A DNA stretch of 64,000 nucleotides. Origin: Bacteroides sp. (lineage in GTDB: Bacteria > Bacteroidota > Bacteroidia > Bacteroidales > P3). Below the pieces are notes generated by a model. The model did not search any database. It had not been told where the DNA came from and was given only the letters and a program-made list of their open reading frames with translations. Below are positions 1 through 9,760 of this stretch, in pieces. Location: assembly GCA_023662825.1 (NCBI GenBank), contig JAMPIH010000005.1, positions 1 through 64,000 on the forward strand, read 5' to 3'. A program made the position numbers and the translations under genes. Position 1 is the stretch's first letter; each line of letters begins with the position of its first letter.

Positions 1-95
1 CAACAGTCCGCTTAACTTAATGTTTAATCCGTCCAACTTTCGGGGTTCACTTCAGTTCAACGAACCGCCCTCTTTTCGTATGGAGGTTTTAGACC

Positions 96-674
96 TTACA
101 GGCAATCGTCGTGCGGATACTCGCGGAAGAAGGTGTTGATGTCGGTACGCGTGGAATCGTCGAGGCTCAGCGTGAAGAACTTGTCGTTGATATAGTAGTC
201 GGAATATACCTTGTAGCTGCCCACGCTATGGTCATACGTGGAGTCGGTGGCCACCGTGGTAAAGCCTTCGTCTGTGTAGTAAAGACCGTCCAGACGGATC
301 TTGCGGTGTTTGGTGTCCAGCAGATAGGTTCCCTTTACGTACTCGCTGTAGAGGTAACGTTCAGGATCGCGATAGGAAGAATCGTGCCAGGATGCGATGG
401 TAAGGTAGAATTCTCCGCCTTTGGTGAAATCTCCGGAATCGATGTTCTGGGCGCACTGGATATCCAGGCGGTGCTGCGAGTGGGAAAGGTGCTTGATGGT
501 GTCCCAAGTGGTTGAATCCAATTGGAAATGGTATTTTACGAAATCCTTTTCCTGCCAAACGCCGTAAATATCCATGGGTTTTCCTTCGTGCCGGCACGAA
601 CTCAATATCACACCCAGAACGGCACCGCTTAAGGCTACGGTACCCAACATACGGAAAAAAGAACGAATTTTCAT
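96..674 (-). CDS. Hypothetical lipoprotein, 192 aa
   Basis: The N-terminus has basic residues, a hydrophobic segment and a lipobox-like LSSC around residues 24-27, so the protein is probably exported and lipid-anchored. The mature part begins with a short GVWQEKDF-type stretch and is rich in Tyr, Asp and Thr, as in small beta-rich Bacteroidota surface lipoproteins. I do not recognise a characterised family. It is divergent from purD with a 122-bp gap and has no same-strand partner in the window. Export and lipidation are read from the signal; the function is unknown. Confidence 0.7.
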   Translation of the reverse strand: MKIRSFFRMLGTVALSGAVLGVILSSCRHEGKPMDIYGVWQEKDFVKYHFQLDSTTWDTIKHLSHSQHRLDIQCAQNIDSGDFTKGGEFYLTIASWHDSSYRDPERYLYSEYVKGTYLLDTKHRKIRLDGLYYTDEGFTTVATDSTYDHSVGSYKVYSDYYINDKFFTLSLDDSTRTDINTFFREYPHDDCL

Positions 675-796
675 AAAGCAATAGGTTGTTCCCTTTGTAA
701 GAAGGGGCTTTAAAGCGCGAAGTTACGTCTAACAACAGAAAAAAGCAATATCTTTACGTGTTTTTTTGAATTTTGTAACAGCATAAGATACTTATT

Positions 797-2080
797 ATGA
801 ATATCTTGGTTTTGGGTTCGGGAGGCAGGGAAAGCGCCTTGGCGTATAAGTTGGCGCAAAGCGCGCAAACGGAGCGGCTTTATGTGGCTCCCGGCAATGC
901 GGGAACGGGTGTCTGGGCGGAGAACGTGGGCTTGGATCCACTGAATTTTGCGCAGGTAAAGGATTTTATCATCGGACACCAGGTAGGCATGCTCGTGGTG
1001 GGTCCCGAAGACCCCTTGGTGCAGGGCATACACGATTATTTTCTGGCGGACGCCAATTTCCGCGACCTGATTGTGGTGGGTCCGTGCAAGGAGGGGGCCC
1101 GATTGGAGGGTAGCAAGCGTTTCGCCAAGGAATTCATGCAGCGGGCCGGCATCCCCACGGCGGGGTATGCCGTGTTCGAAAAAGGACAGCTTTCCGAAGC
1201 CAAGGCCTTCCTTAAAACGCTCAAACCGCCCTATGTGCTTAAGGCCGACGGCTTGGCGGCGGGCAAGGGTGTGTTGATAGAAAACAGTATGGAAGCGGCC
1301 GAAGATGCCTTGGACGAAATGCTGGAAAAGGGCAAGTTCGGGGCGGCTTCCAGCCAGGTGGTGATTGAAGAGTTTCTGAGCGGTATCGAACTTTCGGTGT
1401 TCGTGTTGACCGACGGCACCGATTATAAGATCCTGCCCGAAGCCAAAGACTACAAGAAAGTGGGCGAGGGCGACACGGGCCTGAACACGGGCGGCATGGG
1501 CTCGGTATCACCGGTGGCCTTTGCCGATGCCGCCTTTATGAAGAAGGTGGAAGAACGTATCGTAAAGCCCACCCTGCGGCAGCTTAAGGCCGACAGGATT
1601 CCGTATTCGGGCTTCCTGTTTATCGGCTTGATGAATGTAGATGGGGATCCCTACGTAATCGAATACAATGTGCGTATGGGCGATCCGGAAACCGAATCGG
1701 TGATGCCGCGCATCAAGAGCGACTTGGTGGAAGTGTTCAAGGCGATGCACGAAAACCGCCTGAACGAAGTGGATTTCGAGATAGACCCGCGCCAGGCGCT
1801 GTGCGTGATGCTGGTTTCGGGCGGCTATCCGGATGCTTACAAGAAGGGCTTTGCCTTGGACGGCTTGGACAAGGTGGCGGCCGATACCCTGCTTTTCCAC
1901 GCCGGAACCAAAAACGATGCCGACGGCAGGGCGCTTACCTCCGGCGGCCGCGTGCTGGCGGTGGTCACCCTGGCCGAAGACTTGCCCACGGCCATAAAGA
2001 AGACGTATGCCGAAGTGGAGAAGATTGGCTTCGAAGCGATGTATTACCGAAAAGATATAGGAAAAGACCTATGCAGATAG
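797..2080 (+). CDS. purD: Phosphoribosylamine--glycine ligase (GAR synthetase)
   Basis: Catalyses ATP-dependent ligation of glycine to 5-phosphoribosylamine in de novo purine synthesis (cytosol). The 427-aa length is normal for PurD. The N-domain begins with the NILVLGSGGRE nucleotide-fold motif. The ATP-grasp core has KADGLAAGKGV near residues 149-159 and the metal-binding EYNVRMGDPETE near 289-300. The ATG at 797 gives the expected N-terminus. The stop codon overlaps the start of the following M16 peptidase gene (2071), so the two are probably translationally coupled. No other pur gene is nearby. Confidence 0.96.
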   Translation: MNILVLGSGGRESALAYKLAQSAQTERLYVAPGNAGTGVWAENVGLDPLNFAQVKDFIIGHQVGMLVVGPEDPLVQGIHDYFLADANFRDLIVVGPCKEGARLEGSKRFAKEFMQRAGIPTAGYAVFEKGQLSEAKAFLKTLKPPYVLKADGLAAGKGVLIENSMEAAEDALDEMLEKGKFGAASSQVVIEEFLSGIELSVFVLTDGTDYKILPEAKDYKKVGEGDTGLNTGGMGSVSPVAFADAAFMKKVEERIVKPTLRQLKADRIPYSGFLFIGLMNVDGDPYVIEYNVRMGDPETESVMPRIKSDLVEVFKAMHENRLNEVDFEIDPRQALCVMLVSGGYPDAYKKGFALDGLDKVAADTLLFHAGTKNDADGRALTSGGRVLAVVTLAEDLPTAIKKTYAEVEKIGFEAMYYRKDIGKDLCR

Positions 2081-3312
2081 ATTACGTACAAACCGTGCTC
2101 GAAAACGGCCTCAAGGTGCAGGTGCATGTTGACCGTAGCACGGCCATGGTGGCGTTCAATCTCGTTTATAATGTGGGAGCCCGGGACGAGCATCCCGAAA
2201 AGACGGGCTTCGCCCATCTTTTCGAGCACCTGATGTTTAGCGGTTCCAGGCATGTAAAGGATTTCGATACGGAGCTGGATAAGGTGGGGGCGGCCAACAA
2301 CGCCTTTACCAACAACGATTTTACGGATTTCTACATCACCATACTGCCCGATGCCCTGGAAACGGCTTTCCGCGTGGAGAGTGACCGCATGCAGTACCTC
2401 ACCATCAATCAGAAGAAACTGGACGTGCAGAAGGGTGTGGTGATCGAGGAGTTCAAGGAACGCTGCCTCAACCAGCCCTACGGCGATTCGGATTTGCTGA
2501 TACGCCCGCTCTGCTATACCGTGCATCCTTACGCCTGGTCAACCATCGGTAAGAAGCCGGAACATATCGAAAGCGTTACCTTAGATGACGTGCGCTCGTT
2601 CTACGACACCTACTACAAGCCCGACAACGCCATCCTTACCGTGGCCGGGCCCGTGGAAGCCGCGGAGGTTTTCGAGATGGCGCAACGCTACTTCGGAGGC
2701 ATTCCGAGAGGAAACCGCCCGGCCCGGAACCTGCCGCAGGAACCCGTGCAGACACAAGCCCGCAGGCAGGTGGTGGAACGCAAGGTGCCGGCCGATGTTA
2801 TCTACAAGGCTTTCCATATGGGGCCGCGCATGAGCGACGATTTCTATGTGTTCGACCTTGTGTCCGACATCCTTTCCAACGGCGATTCCTCGCGCTTCCA
2901 TACCACGCTGGTAAAGGAAAAGAAACTCTTCAACAGTGTGAATGCCTATGTTTCGGGCGACCTCGAGCCGGGCATGTTCCTGGTTTCCGGATTTTTGGAA
3001 GAAGGTGTTTCGTTCGAGAAGGCGGAGGCGGCCATCAACGAAGAGATCCTGCGTATGGCCGAGAACGAGGTGGGGGCGGATGAACTGCAGAAAGTGAAGA
3101 ACAAGCTGGAAACGGCCTTGATGTTCTCGAACATGAAAGCCTTGGACAAGGCGATGAATCTCGGTTATTTCGAACTGATGGGTTCGGCTTCCCTGCTCAA
3201 CGAAGAAGACCGCAAATACAGGAAGGTGGAAGCTTCGCACGTACGGGAAGCGGTAGAAAAATACCTTAGCCCGTCGAATTGCAGCACGATTTATTACAAG
3301 GCGGTTAAATAG
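2071..3312 (+). CDS. M16 family zinc metallopeptidase, catalytic subunit
   Basis: Insulinase/pitrilysin-family peptidase of 413 aa. The zinc motif HxxEH is present as H49-L-F-E52-H53, with the downstream Glu-rich VVIEEFKER segment expected to give the third ligand. An in-frame extension upstream exists but lies inside purD and lacks homology-like sequence, so ATG 2071 is preferred; it is preceded by AGGAAAAG. It overlaps purD by 10 bp and is followed 8 bp later by a second M16 gene without the zinc motif. By analogy with heterodimeric M16B enzymes, this is probably the active half of a two-subunit protease. No signal peptide is evident. Confidence 0.92.
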   Translation: MQIDYVQTVLENGLKVQVHVDRSTAMVAFNLVYNVGARDEHPEKTGFAHLFEHLMFSGSRHVKDFDTELDKVGAANNAFTNNDFTDFYITILPDALETAFRVESDRMQYLTINQKKLDVQKGVVIEEFKERCLNQPYGDSDLLIRPLCYTVHPYAWSTIGKKPEHIESVTLDDVRSFYDTYYKPDNAILTVAGPVEAAEVFEMAQRYFGGIPRGNRPARNLPQEPVQTQARRQVVERKVPADVIYKAFHMGPRMSDDFYVFDLVSDILSNGDSSRFHTTLVKEKKLFNSVNAYVSGDLEPGMFLVSGFLEEGVSFEKAEAAINEEILRMAENEVGADELQKVKNKLETALMFSNMKALDKAMNLGYFELMGSASLLNEEDRKYRKVEASHVREAVEKYLSPSNCSTIYYKAVK

Positions 3313-3320
3313 TCAAGGAG

Positions 3321-4571
3321 ATGAAATTCGATTATTCAAAATTAGAACCCGAGATACGGCATCTGTCGAACGGCGTTCCCGTCTATGCGTTCGCCGACAG
3401 GAGCATGGAGCTGGTGCGCCTTGAATTCATCTTCGAGGCGGGCAGTTTCTTTCAGCAAAAGAAGTTGCAGGCGGCGGCCTGCTGTGCACTTACGGGGGCA
3501 GGCACGCAGAACTTTTCGTCGCGGGAATGGGCGGAAAAATTAGACTATTACGGGGCGTACGTGGAACGTTATCCCGACAAGGACCAGGCCACCCTGGTGT
3601 TCTATTGCCTGAGCCGTTATTTCAAGGAGATCATTCCCTTGTGCGAGGAAGCGGTAAAGCGTTCCGTGTTTCCGCAGGAAGAACTGGAAACCTACCTGCG
3701 CAAGCAGCACCGCAAGTTCCTGGTGAACCGAGAGAAAGTATCGGAACTGTCGCGAACGGAGTTCTATTCGCTCGTGTTCGGCCAGCATCCTTACGGACAA
3801 TCTACGGAAGAATCCGATTTTACCGCCTTGAAGCGGGAAGACCTGCTTGTTTTCCATCAACGGCACTATGTGGCGGACAACTGCAAGATCGTGTTGGCCG
3901 GCGGCTATACGGACCAAGACTTGAACCTGCTGGAAACCTGTTTCGGCGGCCGGGAGTGGACGGGAACAGAAACGGTAACCGCCTCCGGTCTCGTGGCTTT
4001 GCCCGGCTTTTCGGGAAACCAGCGTGTCGATAAGCCCAAGGAAGGCTCGCTGCAGGCTTCGGTGCGTATCGGCATGCCGCTTTGCCCGCTCGACGACCCC
4101 GATTTCGCGTCTTTCAAGGTGACGGATTATGTGCTGGGCGGATATTTCGGTTCGCGCCTGATGCGCAATATCCGCGAGGAGAAAGGCTACACCTACGGCA
4201 TTTCCTCCTATATCATACCCTTGCGGCAGGTGCCGGTGTGGATGATAAGCTCGGAGGTGAAGGCCGACTGCACGGGCAAGGTATTGGCTGAGATCGAGAA
4301 GGAAATAGCCAAACTGCAGAAAAAGCCGATTCCCGATTCCGAGTTGGATATCGTGCGGCAGTCGTTTATGGGCGATTTCGTGCGCGAGTTAGACGGTACC
4401 TTCGATTTGGCTGAGCGCATGAAGTTCTTTATCCTGTGCGGGGTGGGAGCCGATTTTTACCGGCGCAACGAGGAGGTTTTCTTTTCGATCACGCCCGAAG
4501 AAATCCGGCAGATGGCCTGCCGTTACCTTACACCCGACCGGTTTTATACCGTTACTGTGGGTGCGCTATAG
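3321..4571 (+). CDS. M16 family peptidase-like protein, non-catalytic partner
   Basis: A 416-aa M16-fold protein. At the position of the zinc motif it reads AACCALTGAGT, with no HxxEH, so it is predicted to be catalytically inactive. It keeps the C-domain motif RNIREEKGYTYG with the Arg/Tyr pair that contacts substrate in M16B proteins. This split, zinc site on one subunit and R/Y on the other, matches paired bacterial M16 proteases and mitochondrial processing peptidase. An AAGGAG ribosome site directly precedes ATG 3321. It is co-directional with the catalytic gene, 8 bp downstream. Confidence 0.9.
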   Translation: MKFDYSKLEPEIRHLSNGVPVYAFADRSMELVRLEFIFEAGSFFQQKKLQAAACCALTGAGTQNFSSREWAEKLDYYGAYVERYPDKDQATLVFYCLSRYFKEIIPLCEEAVKRSVFPQEELETYLRKQHRKFLVNREKVSELSRTEFYSLVFGQHPYGQSTEESDFTALKREDLLVFHQRHYVADNCKIVLAGGYTDQDLNLLETCFGGREWTGTETVTASGLVALPGFSGNQRVDKPKEGSLQASVRIGMPLCPLDDPDFASFKVTDYVLGGYFGSRLMRNIREEKGYTYGISSYIIPLRQVPVWMISSEVKADCTGKVLAEIEKEIAKLQKKPIPDSELDIVRQSFMGDFVRELDGTFDLAERMKFFILCGVGADFYRRNEEVFFSITPEEIRQMACRYLTPDRFYTVTVGAL

Positions 4572-4659
4572 TTTGGAAACCGGAATGAACGGGATTAATG
4601 AATATCTTTGTGGCTGGCTTTTACGCTCGGCCCGCAGATGCCGAAAACATACTAGTGAG

Positions 4660-5079
4660 ATGAAATCGAAAATCGTTTTGTTGTTGCTGTCGCTGTGCGC
4701 TTCGGCGGTGTCCGCGCAGACCTTGCCCTCCGTTTTAGACGAAATCGAATATCCGCATACGGTGGACACCTTGTTGCTCCGCCGTATGGAGCACCGTCTG
4801 GCCAAGCAGTCGGAGGGGTATCGGATCCTTATCTTCTCCCAGAGCGGAAACCGCTCCAAGAACGCGGCCATCGAGGCCAAATCCACCTTCGATCTGGTCT
4901 ATCCCGAATGCAAGAGCTATATTTTGTTCGAAGAACCTTATTTCAAGGTAAAGGCCGGCAATTTTACCAATCGGGTGGAGGCGGGCTTCTTCCTTAGAAG
5001 CATAAAGGCCGACTATCCCTACGCCTTTATCGTGAAGGATGTGCTGGATGTAAGGAATTATCTGGGAATAGGAGACTGA
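4660..5079 (+). CDS. Exported SPOR-domain-like protein
   Basis: The longer reading frame opens at 4561, but ATG 4660 begins a clear signal peptide (MKSKIVLLLLSLCASAVSAQ), so that start is preferred, giving 139 aa. The mature part, GYRILIFSQSGNRS then a YPECKSYILFEEPYFKVKAGNF-type segment and an Arg/Glu-rich helix, follows the beta-alpha-beta pattern of SPOR domains, which bind denuded peptidoglycan. Probably periplasmic. It lies 88 bp after the M16 pair and may be cotranscribed. The SPOR assignment comes from the pattern, not from a profile search. Confidence 0.7.
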   Translation: MKSKIVLLLLSLCASAVSAQTLPSVLDEIEYPHTVDTLLLRRMEHRLAKQSEGYRILIFSQSGNRSKNAAIEAKSTFDLVYPECKSYILFEEPYFKVKAGNFTNRVEAGFFLRSIKADYPYAFIVKDVLDVRNYLGIGD

Positions 5080-5085
5080 AGTAAG

Positions 5086-5156
5086 TTGGCCAACCGGGAT
5101 TCGAACCCAGAATAACAGAACCAAAATCTGTTGTGTTACCGTTACACCATTGGCCA
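5086..5156 (-). tRNA. tRNA-Gln (TTG anticodon)
   Basis: Read on the minus strand the segment folds as a cloverleaf: acceptor arms TGGCCAA/TTGGCCA, a D-arm GTG...CAC, an anticodon stem ACAGA/TCTGT with loop TTTTGGT (anticodon TTG, Gln), and a T-arm with GGTTCGAATCC. CCA is not encoded. It is expressed opposite to its neighbours. A good promoter (TTG, 19 bp, TATTTTTG) lies just upstream at 5172-5201. Confidence 0.95.
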
Positions 5157-5171
5157 ATCGGAAACAGGCGG

Positions 5172-5201
5172 CAAAAATACTGCTTTTTTTCGGAACCGCA
5201 A
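5172..5201 (-). promoter_or_regulatory. Bacteroidota-type promoter for tRNA-Gln
   Basis: On the minus strand TATTTTTG (revcomp of 5172-5179) matches the -7 consensus TAnnTTTG. A TTG at 5199-5201 lies exactly 19 bp upstream, matching the -33 element. The tRNA 5' end is 16 bp downstream of the -7 box. Confidence 0.65.
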
Positions 5202-5259
5202 TGTTTTTAGGGCGGGTGTAATGGAATAAGGAATTGTAAAAGATTGTAATAAAGTGGAT

Positions 5260-7677
5260 ATGAAAAAAATAAACTGGAAGAGGATATTGCCGCACGTTTG
5301 GGCGATTCTGATTTTCATGGTGTTGAGCGTTGCATATTTCGCGCCGGTGGTGTTTGGCGACAAGACCATGGGGCAGGGCGACGTACACAGTTGGAGCGGC
5401 CAACAGAACGAATCAAGGGATTGTTATAAGCAGACAGGAGAATATCCGCACTGGAGCAATATGCTTTTTGGCGGCATGCCGAACATAGGAGGGGAAGGCT
5501 ACAATGTGTACAATAAGCTTTTCCCTCGTTTTGTAATGGGGGGGCTTCCCGGGTTGAACGCCGGTATATTGTTTTTCTATATGCTCGGCTTCTATATCCT
5601 GATGTGCGTGTTGGGATGCCGTTCGTGGCTGTCGATTCTCGGCGCGGTGGCCTATGCCTTTTCCACCTACAATCTTCTGATTATCGATGCCGGCCATGCC
5701 AACAAATGCTGGGCGATGGCCTGTATGGCGCCCATTCTTGCAGGGGTTATACAATGCTTTAAGGGAAAGTATCTGTCGGGAGCCTTGATAACGCTCATAT
5801 TTACGGGACCTCATATCATGTATTCCCACCAGCAGATAACGTTTTACCTGATGTTTATGTTGGTGGCGGTGGCCATTGCCTATGGGGTGCAGGCTTTCCG
5901 TCAGAAACAGATGAAAACCTATCTGAAAGGCGGTGTGGTCGCGTTGGCGATGGCGGTGATCGCCTTGCTGCCTTCGTTGGGAAGTTGGCTGGTTACTTAC
6001 GATTACAGTAAGGATACGATGCGCGGCGGTGCGGTTTTGAAGGCGAATCCCGATGGAGAGAAGGAAAGTTCAGGTCTGGATATAGACTACGCCTTCCAAT
6101 GGAGTTACGGCAAGATGGAAAGCTTTACGCTCTTGGTGCCGGGCATTTACGGAGGAAGCAGCCATTATTATCTTTCGCCGGAATCGAATTATGAAACAAC
6201 TAAAATTACCGGTGGAAGACAAAATATGGTTCCGTTTTATTGGGGCGACCAGCCTTTTACCTCCGGTCCCGTTTATGTTGGGGCGATTATCTGTTTCCTC
6301 TTTATTCTGGGCTTGTTCGTGGTGAAAGGCCCCGAAAAATGGTGGCTGCTGGCGGTAACGGTGCTTTCGCTCATGCTTTCCTGGGGCAGGCATCTGTCGT
6401 GGTTCAACGATTTCCTGTTCTATCATCTGCCGCTCTACAACCGGTTCAGAACCCCGTCCATGGCCTTGGTGATTGCCGAAATCTCCATGGTGGCGTTGGC
6501 GGTTCTCGCCATTAAAAACATCCTCGAATCTAAGGAAAAGGGTAAGTATATGCGCGACCTGGCCTATGCTTTCGGCATTACGGCCGGTATCTGCCTGTTT
6601 TTCGGACTGTTCGGAAAGAGCATGTTCGGTTTTGTCTCGCCTGCCGATGCTTCTTATCCCGACTGGTTGCAGAAAACCCTGGTGGAAGACCGTGCGAGTA
6701 TGCTGGTTCGTACCGCCATGCGTTCGTTCGCCTTTATTTTGCTGGCGGCGGCCTGTCTTTGGCTGTATGTCAAGAAGAACCTCAAGGCCGGATGGGTGAT
6801 GGGGCTTCTCGCCGTTTTTGTACTGATAGACCTGTGGACCTTGGACCGTCATTATGTAGGCGAACAGAACTTTGTTCCGGCTCGTTCGGTAAAGGCGGTC
6901 ATTCCGTCGGCCATCGACAATATGATTCTGGCCGATACCGACCCCGATTACCGCGTGTTCAACGTTACGGTGAATACCTTTAACGACGCGACGACTTCTA
7001 ATTTCCATAAATCGATCGGTGGCTACAGCCCGATGAAGTTGCGCCGCTATCAGGATATCATCGACTATCATTTGAGCCGCCGTTTGAATATACAGGTGCT
7101 CAATATGCTCAACACCCGGTATTTTATCGCGCCCGACGCTTCTGGACAGCCGATGGTTCAGCGCAATGTGGCGGCCTTGGGCAACGCCTGGTTCGTGGAC
7201 AGCATCCGTTGGGTCAACAGTCCCGATGAGGAAATTGTGGCCCTGTATGACTTCGATCCGGCGCGGGTGGCCGTAATCGACAGGGAGTGGAAAGATAAGG
7301 TAGGCATGGAATCGGTGTCCGTACCTGTTTCCGAAGCCGACGGTATCCGTCTGGTGCAGTATTATCCCAATAAACTCACCTATGAATACACGGCTTCGGC
7401 CGAACGTCCGGCGGTGTTCTCGGAAGTGTATTACAAAACCTGGAAGGCCTATGTGGACGGCGAGGAAGTGCCGTTGTACAGGGTCAACTACATTCTGCGC
7501 GGGTTGACGCTGCCTGAGGGCAGGCACGTGGTGGAACTCAGGTGCAAGAACCCGCTTATCGCGCGCAGCAAGATGATCACCAATACCGGTTCGGCCGTCA
7601 ATATACTGCTGATATTGGCCTTGCTGGGCATGATGGTGTGGAATCCCTGTAAAAAAGCGGAACAAAAGGAAGCGTAA
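5260..7677 (+). CDS. YfhO family multi-pass membrane protein
   Basis: An integral membrane protein of 805 aa with many hydrophobic segments through about residue 510, a large extracytoplasmic part, and a last hydrophobic segment near the C-terminus. The pattern (early FAPVVFGDKTMGQGD, long loops with conserved Trp/Tyr, C-terminal beta-rich YPNKLTYEY...VFSEVYYKTWKAYVDG) is that of YfhO-family proteins, GT-C-like and linked to glycosylation of envelope polymers. The frame is open from GTG 5254, but ATG 5260 (MKKINWKR) is the likelier start. The next gene, a GT2 glycosyltransferase 20 bp downstream, supports a role in surface glycan modification. Substrate unknown. Confidence 0.85.
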   Translation: MKKINWKRILPHVWAILIFMVLSVAYFAPVVFGDKTMGQGDVHSWSGQQNESRDCYKQTGEYPHWSNMLFGGMPNIGGEGYNVYNKLFPRFVMGGLPGLNAGILFFYMLGFYILMCVLGCRSWLSILGAVAYAFSTYNLLIIDAGHANKCWAMACMAPILAGVIQCFKGKYLSGALITLIFTGPHIMYSHQQITFYLMFMLVAVAIAYGVQAFRQKQMKTYLKGGVVALAMAVIALLPSLGSWLVTYDYSKDTMRGGAVLKANPDGEKESSGLDIDYAFQWSYGKMESFTLLVPGIYGGSSHYYLSPESNYETTKITGGRQNMVPFYWGDQPFTSGPVYVGAIICFLFILGLFVVKGPEKWWLLAVTVLSLMLSWGRHLSWFNDFLFYHLPLYNRFRTPSMALVIAEISMVALAVLAIKNILESKEKGKYMRDLAYAFGITAGICLFFGLFGKSMFGFVSPADASYPDWLQKTLVEDRASMLVRTAMRSFAFILLAAACLWLYVKKNLKAGWVMGLLAVFVLIDLWTLDRHYVGEQNFVPARSVKAVIPSAIDNMILADTDPDYRVFNVTVNTFNDATTSNFHKSIGGYSPMKLRRYQDIIDYHLSRRLNIQVLNMLNTRYFIAPDASGQPMVQRNVAALGNAWFVDSIRWVNSPDEEIVALYDFDPARVAVIDREWKDKVGMESVSVPVSEADGIRLVQYYPNKLTYEYTASAERPAVFSEVYYKTWKAYVDGEEVPLYRVNYILRGLTLPEGRHVVELRCKNPLIARSKMITNTGSAVNILLILALLGMMVWNPCKKAEQKEA

Positions 7678-7697
7678 CATTTTCAAGAAACGGAGAC

Positions 7698-8702
7698 ATG
7701 GACTTGAAATATTCCATAATCATTCCGGTGTTCAACCGTCCGGATGAAATGGCGGAAATGCTGGCGAGCCTGGCCGGACAGACCGAAAGGAATTTTGAAG
7801 TGGTGGTGGTGGAAGACGGTTCCACCAAGCCCTGCAAGGAAGAAGTTGATCGCTATTCTGACGTACTTGATATCTGCTATTGCACCAAGCCCAATACGGG
7901 GAGGAGCGACACCCGCAATGTGGGCATGAAAAACGCCAAGGGGAATTATTTCCTATTTTTCGATTCCGACTGCATCCTGCCTCCCGAATATATCCAGACA
8001 CTGAACCGTTGCCTTAAAGAAAGTTATTCCGATTGCTTCGGCGGCCCCGACCGGGCCTTGCCTACCTTTACGGATATGCAGAAGGCGGTGAATTTCGCGA
8101 TGACCTCCTTCCTGACTACCGGAGGAATACGGGGCAGCGGCAAGGTGTGTATGGAAAAGTTCCATCCCCGTTCGTTCAACATGGGTTTCTCGCGCGAGGT
8201 TTATGAAAAGGTGGGCGGCTTTGCGGATATGTTCGGTGAAGACATCGACCTGAGTATCCGCATCCGAAATTCGGGATTCAAAACCGTTCTTTTTCCGGAA
8301 GTCTCCGTATATCACAAGCGTAGGGTGAATCTTAAAAAATTCTTCCGCCAGGTATATAATTTCGGGCAGGCGCGTATCTTTCTCTATAAACTGCATCCCG
8401 AATCCCTGAAGGCGGTTCACGCGTTGCCGGCCATGTTCGTGCTGGGAGAGGCGGCCTTGATTCTGCTCGCCGTTTTCCATACCCCGTATTGGCTGCTGTT
8501 TCTGGCGCTTTACGCGGTGATGCTGTTCTTGGCTTCGGCCATAAAGAACAAGAGCCTGAAGATTGCGTTGCTGTCGATAGTAACGGGTTTCGTGCAGCTT
8601 AACGGATACGGCTGCGGCTTTATCAAGGCCTTTTGGAATAAGGTGATCCTTAAGAAGGATTTGGAAAAGGGCGAGAAACTGCGCCGTTCGTACAACAAGT
8701 AG
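7698..8702 (+). CDS. Family 2 glycosyltransferase with C-terminal membrane segments
   Basis: The N-terminal GT-A domain starts YSIIIPVFNRP, has VVVEDGS near residues 37-43 and the metal/nucleotide-sugar motif D89-S-D91. An ED pair (MFGEDIDLSIRIR) in the acceptor region is typical of inverting GT2 enzymes. Residues about 240-280 are hydrophobic, suggesting membrane association like other lipid-linked sugar transferases. It follows the YfhO-type gene by 20 bp on the same strand with a GGAGAC ribosome site, so the two probably act in one glycosylation step. Donor and acceptor cannot be read from the sequence. Confidence 0.9.
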   Translation: MDLKYSIIIPVFNRPDEMAEMLASLAGQTERNFEVVVVEDGSTKPCKEEVDRYSDVLDICYCTKPNTGRSDTRNVGMKNAKGNYFLFFDSDCILPPEYIQTLNRCLKESYSDCFGGPDRALPTFTDMQKAVNFAMTSFLTTGGIRGSGKVCMEKFHPRSFNMGFSREVYEKVGGFADMFGEDIDLSIRIRNSGFKTVLFPEVSVYHKRRVNLKKFFRQVYNFGQARIFLYKLHPESLKAVHALPAMFVLGEAALILLAVFHTPYWLLFLALYAVMLFLASAIKNKSLKIALLSIVTGFVQLNGYGCGFIKAFWNKVILKKDLEKGEKLRRSYNK

Positions 8703-8715
8703 CGCGCGGTTTGGC

Positions 8716-9633
8716 CTACATCCAGCGCCGTTTCTTGGCGAAGAAGATAAAGAAACCGGCCACGAGCGCCATAAAGCCCACGATGCACCAGAAAAAGTGC
8801 ACGCGGTTCATGAAGGGCAGGTTCACGTTCATTCCGTAAACCCCGGTGATAAACGTAAGGGGGAGGAAGATGGTGGAGATGAGGGTCATGATCTTCATCA
8901 CCTCGTTGATGCGGTTGGTCTGCATGGAGTCGAAGGTTTTCGACAGGCCTTCGATCAGTTCGCCGTTGTCTTCCACCATATCCCACATCTTCTGGTAGTA
9001 GTCCACGATATTGCCCCAGTAGTCTTCCATAAAGTCGCTGTTTTCCGAGAAGCCCTTGATGGTACCGGACTCGAATTTCTGGAAGAGCCGCAGCTGTGGT
9101 TTGAAGATGGTGTTCAGCAAGATGATGTTGCGCCGCGTAATCGACAGTTTCTCGATGGTGAGGTCGGCGCGTTTGTTGAACAGGTCGCGGTTGATGCTTT
9201 CGATGTTCACGCCCACACGCAGCAGCAAGGAGTAGGAATCGACCAGAAGCCGGTTCAGGATCGTGTAGAGCAGGGTGTCGGAATTGAATTCCTCGAAATC
9301 TTCCTCTAATTTTTCGGGCTGTTTCTCGGCCAGTTCGAAGATGTTCTTGAGGATGCCTTGCGAGCGGGTCAGCGTGATGATGTAACTCTTGCCCCAGAAG
9401 ATCTTGATTTCGCGGGTGGTGAGGGTATCGCCGCGGTCGAAGCCGGGAAAATGCAGGATAAGGAAGTTGTAGTCGTCGTAAATATCGATTTTGGGACGTT
9501 GCGCCATACTGCGGCAGTCTTCGATATCCAAGGGGTGGAAGTGAAATTCTTCCTCCAAGAACGTCAAATCCTCCTCGTTGGGATTCTGTATGTAGTGCCA
9601 GTTCAAGGCACCGAGTTCCAGGCTTTCCATCAT
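8716..9633 (-). CDS. corA: CorA family magnesium/cobalt transporter
   Basis: 305 aa with an acidic cytoplasmic N-domain, a long helical middle region, and two C-terminal transmembrane helices. The diagnostic selectivity motif YGMN is at residues 266-269, followed by an acidic-poor loop and a basic KKRRWM tail. Such proteins assemble as pentameric Mg2+/Co2+ channels in the inner membrane. Convergent with the GT2 gene (13-bp gap) and divergent from ribBA, with a candidate promoter at 9732-9739. The symbol is by family. Confidence 0.93.
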   Translation of the reverse strand: MMESLELGALNWHYIQNPNEEDLTFLEEEFHFHPLDIEDCRSMAQRPKIDIYDDYNFLILHFPGFDRGDTLTTREIKIFWGKSYIITLTRSQGILKNIFELAEKQPEKLEEDFEEFNSDTLLYTILNRLLVDSYSLLLRVGVNIESINRDLFNKRADLTIEKLSITRRNIILLNTIFKPQLRLFQKFESGTIKGFSENSDFMEDYWGNIVDYYQKMWDMVEDNGELIEGLSKTFDSMQTNRINEVMKIMTLISTIFLPLTFITGVYGMNVNLPFMNRVHFFWCIVGFMALVAGFFIFFAKKRRWM

Positions 9634-9731
9634 GGCGACCCCCTTGTTTTACGATTTGACAAACGACTACATGCCGGTATTGGATTTGTGTTGTTCGGCC
9701 TTATGCACACAAGGCGCAGCGGCCAAGGGGG

Positions 9732-9739
9732 CAAAGGTA
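9732..9739 (-). promoter_or_regulatory. Candidate -7 element for corA
   Basis: Minus-strand TACCTTTG matches TAnnTTTG and lies about 100 bp upstream of the corA start. No clear TTTG is found at the usual 19-21 bp distance, so this is a partial match. It is back-to-back with the ribBA candidate at 9761-9768. Confidence 0.4.
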
Positions 9740-9760
9740 AGAAAAAATCAAAAATTCCGT

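Noticed and set aside
6070-7686. 538-aa open frame opposite the YfhO-type gene
   Set aside because: Antisense shadow with no domain pattern.
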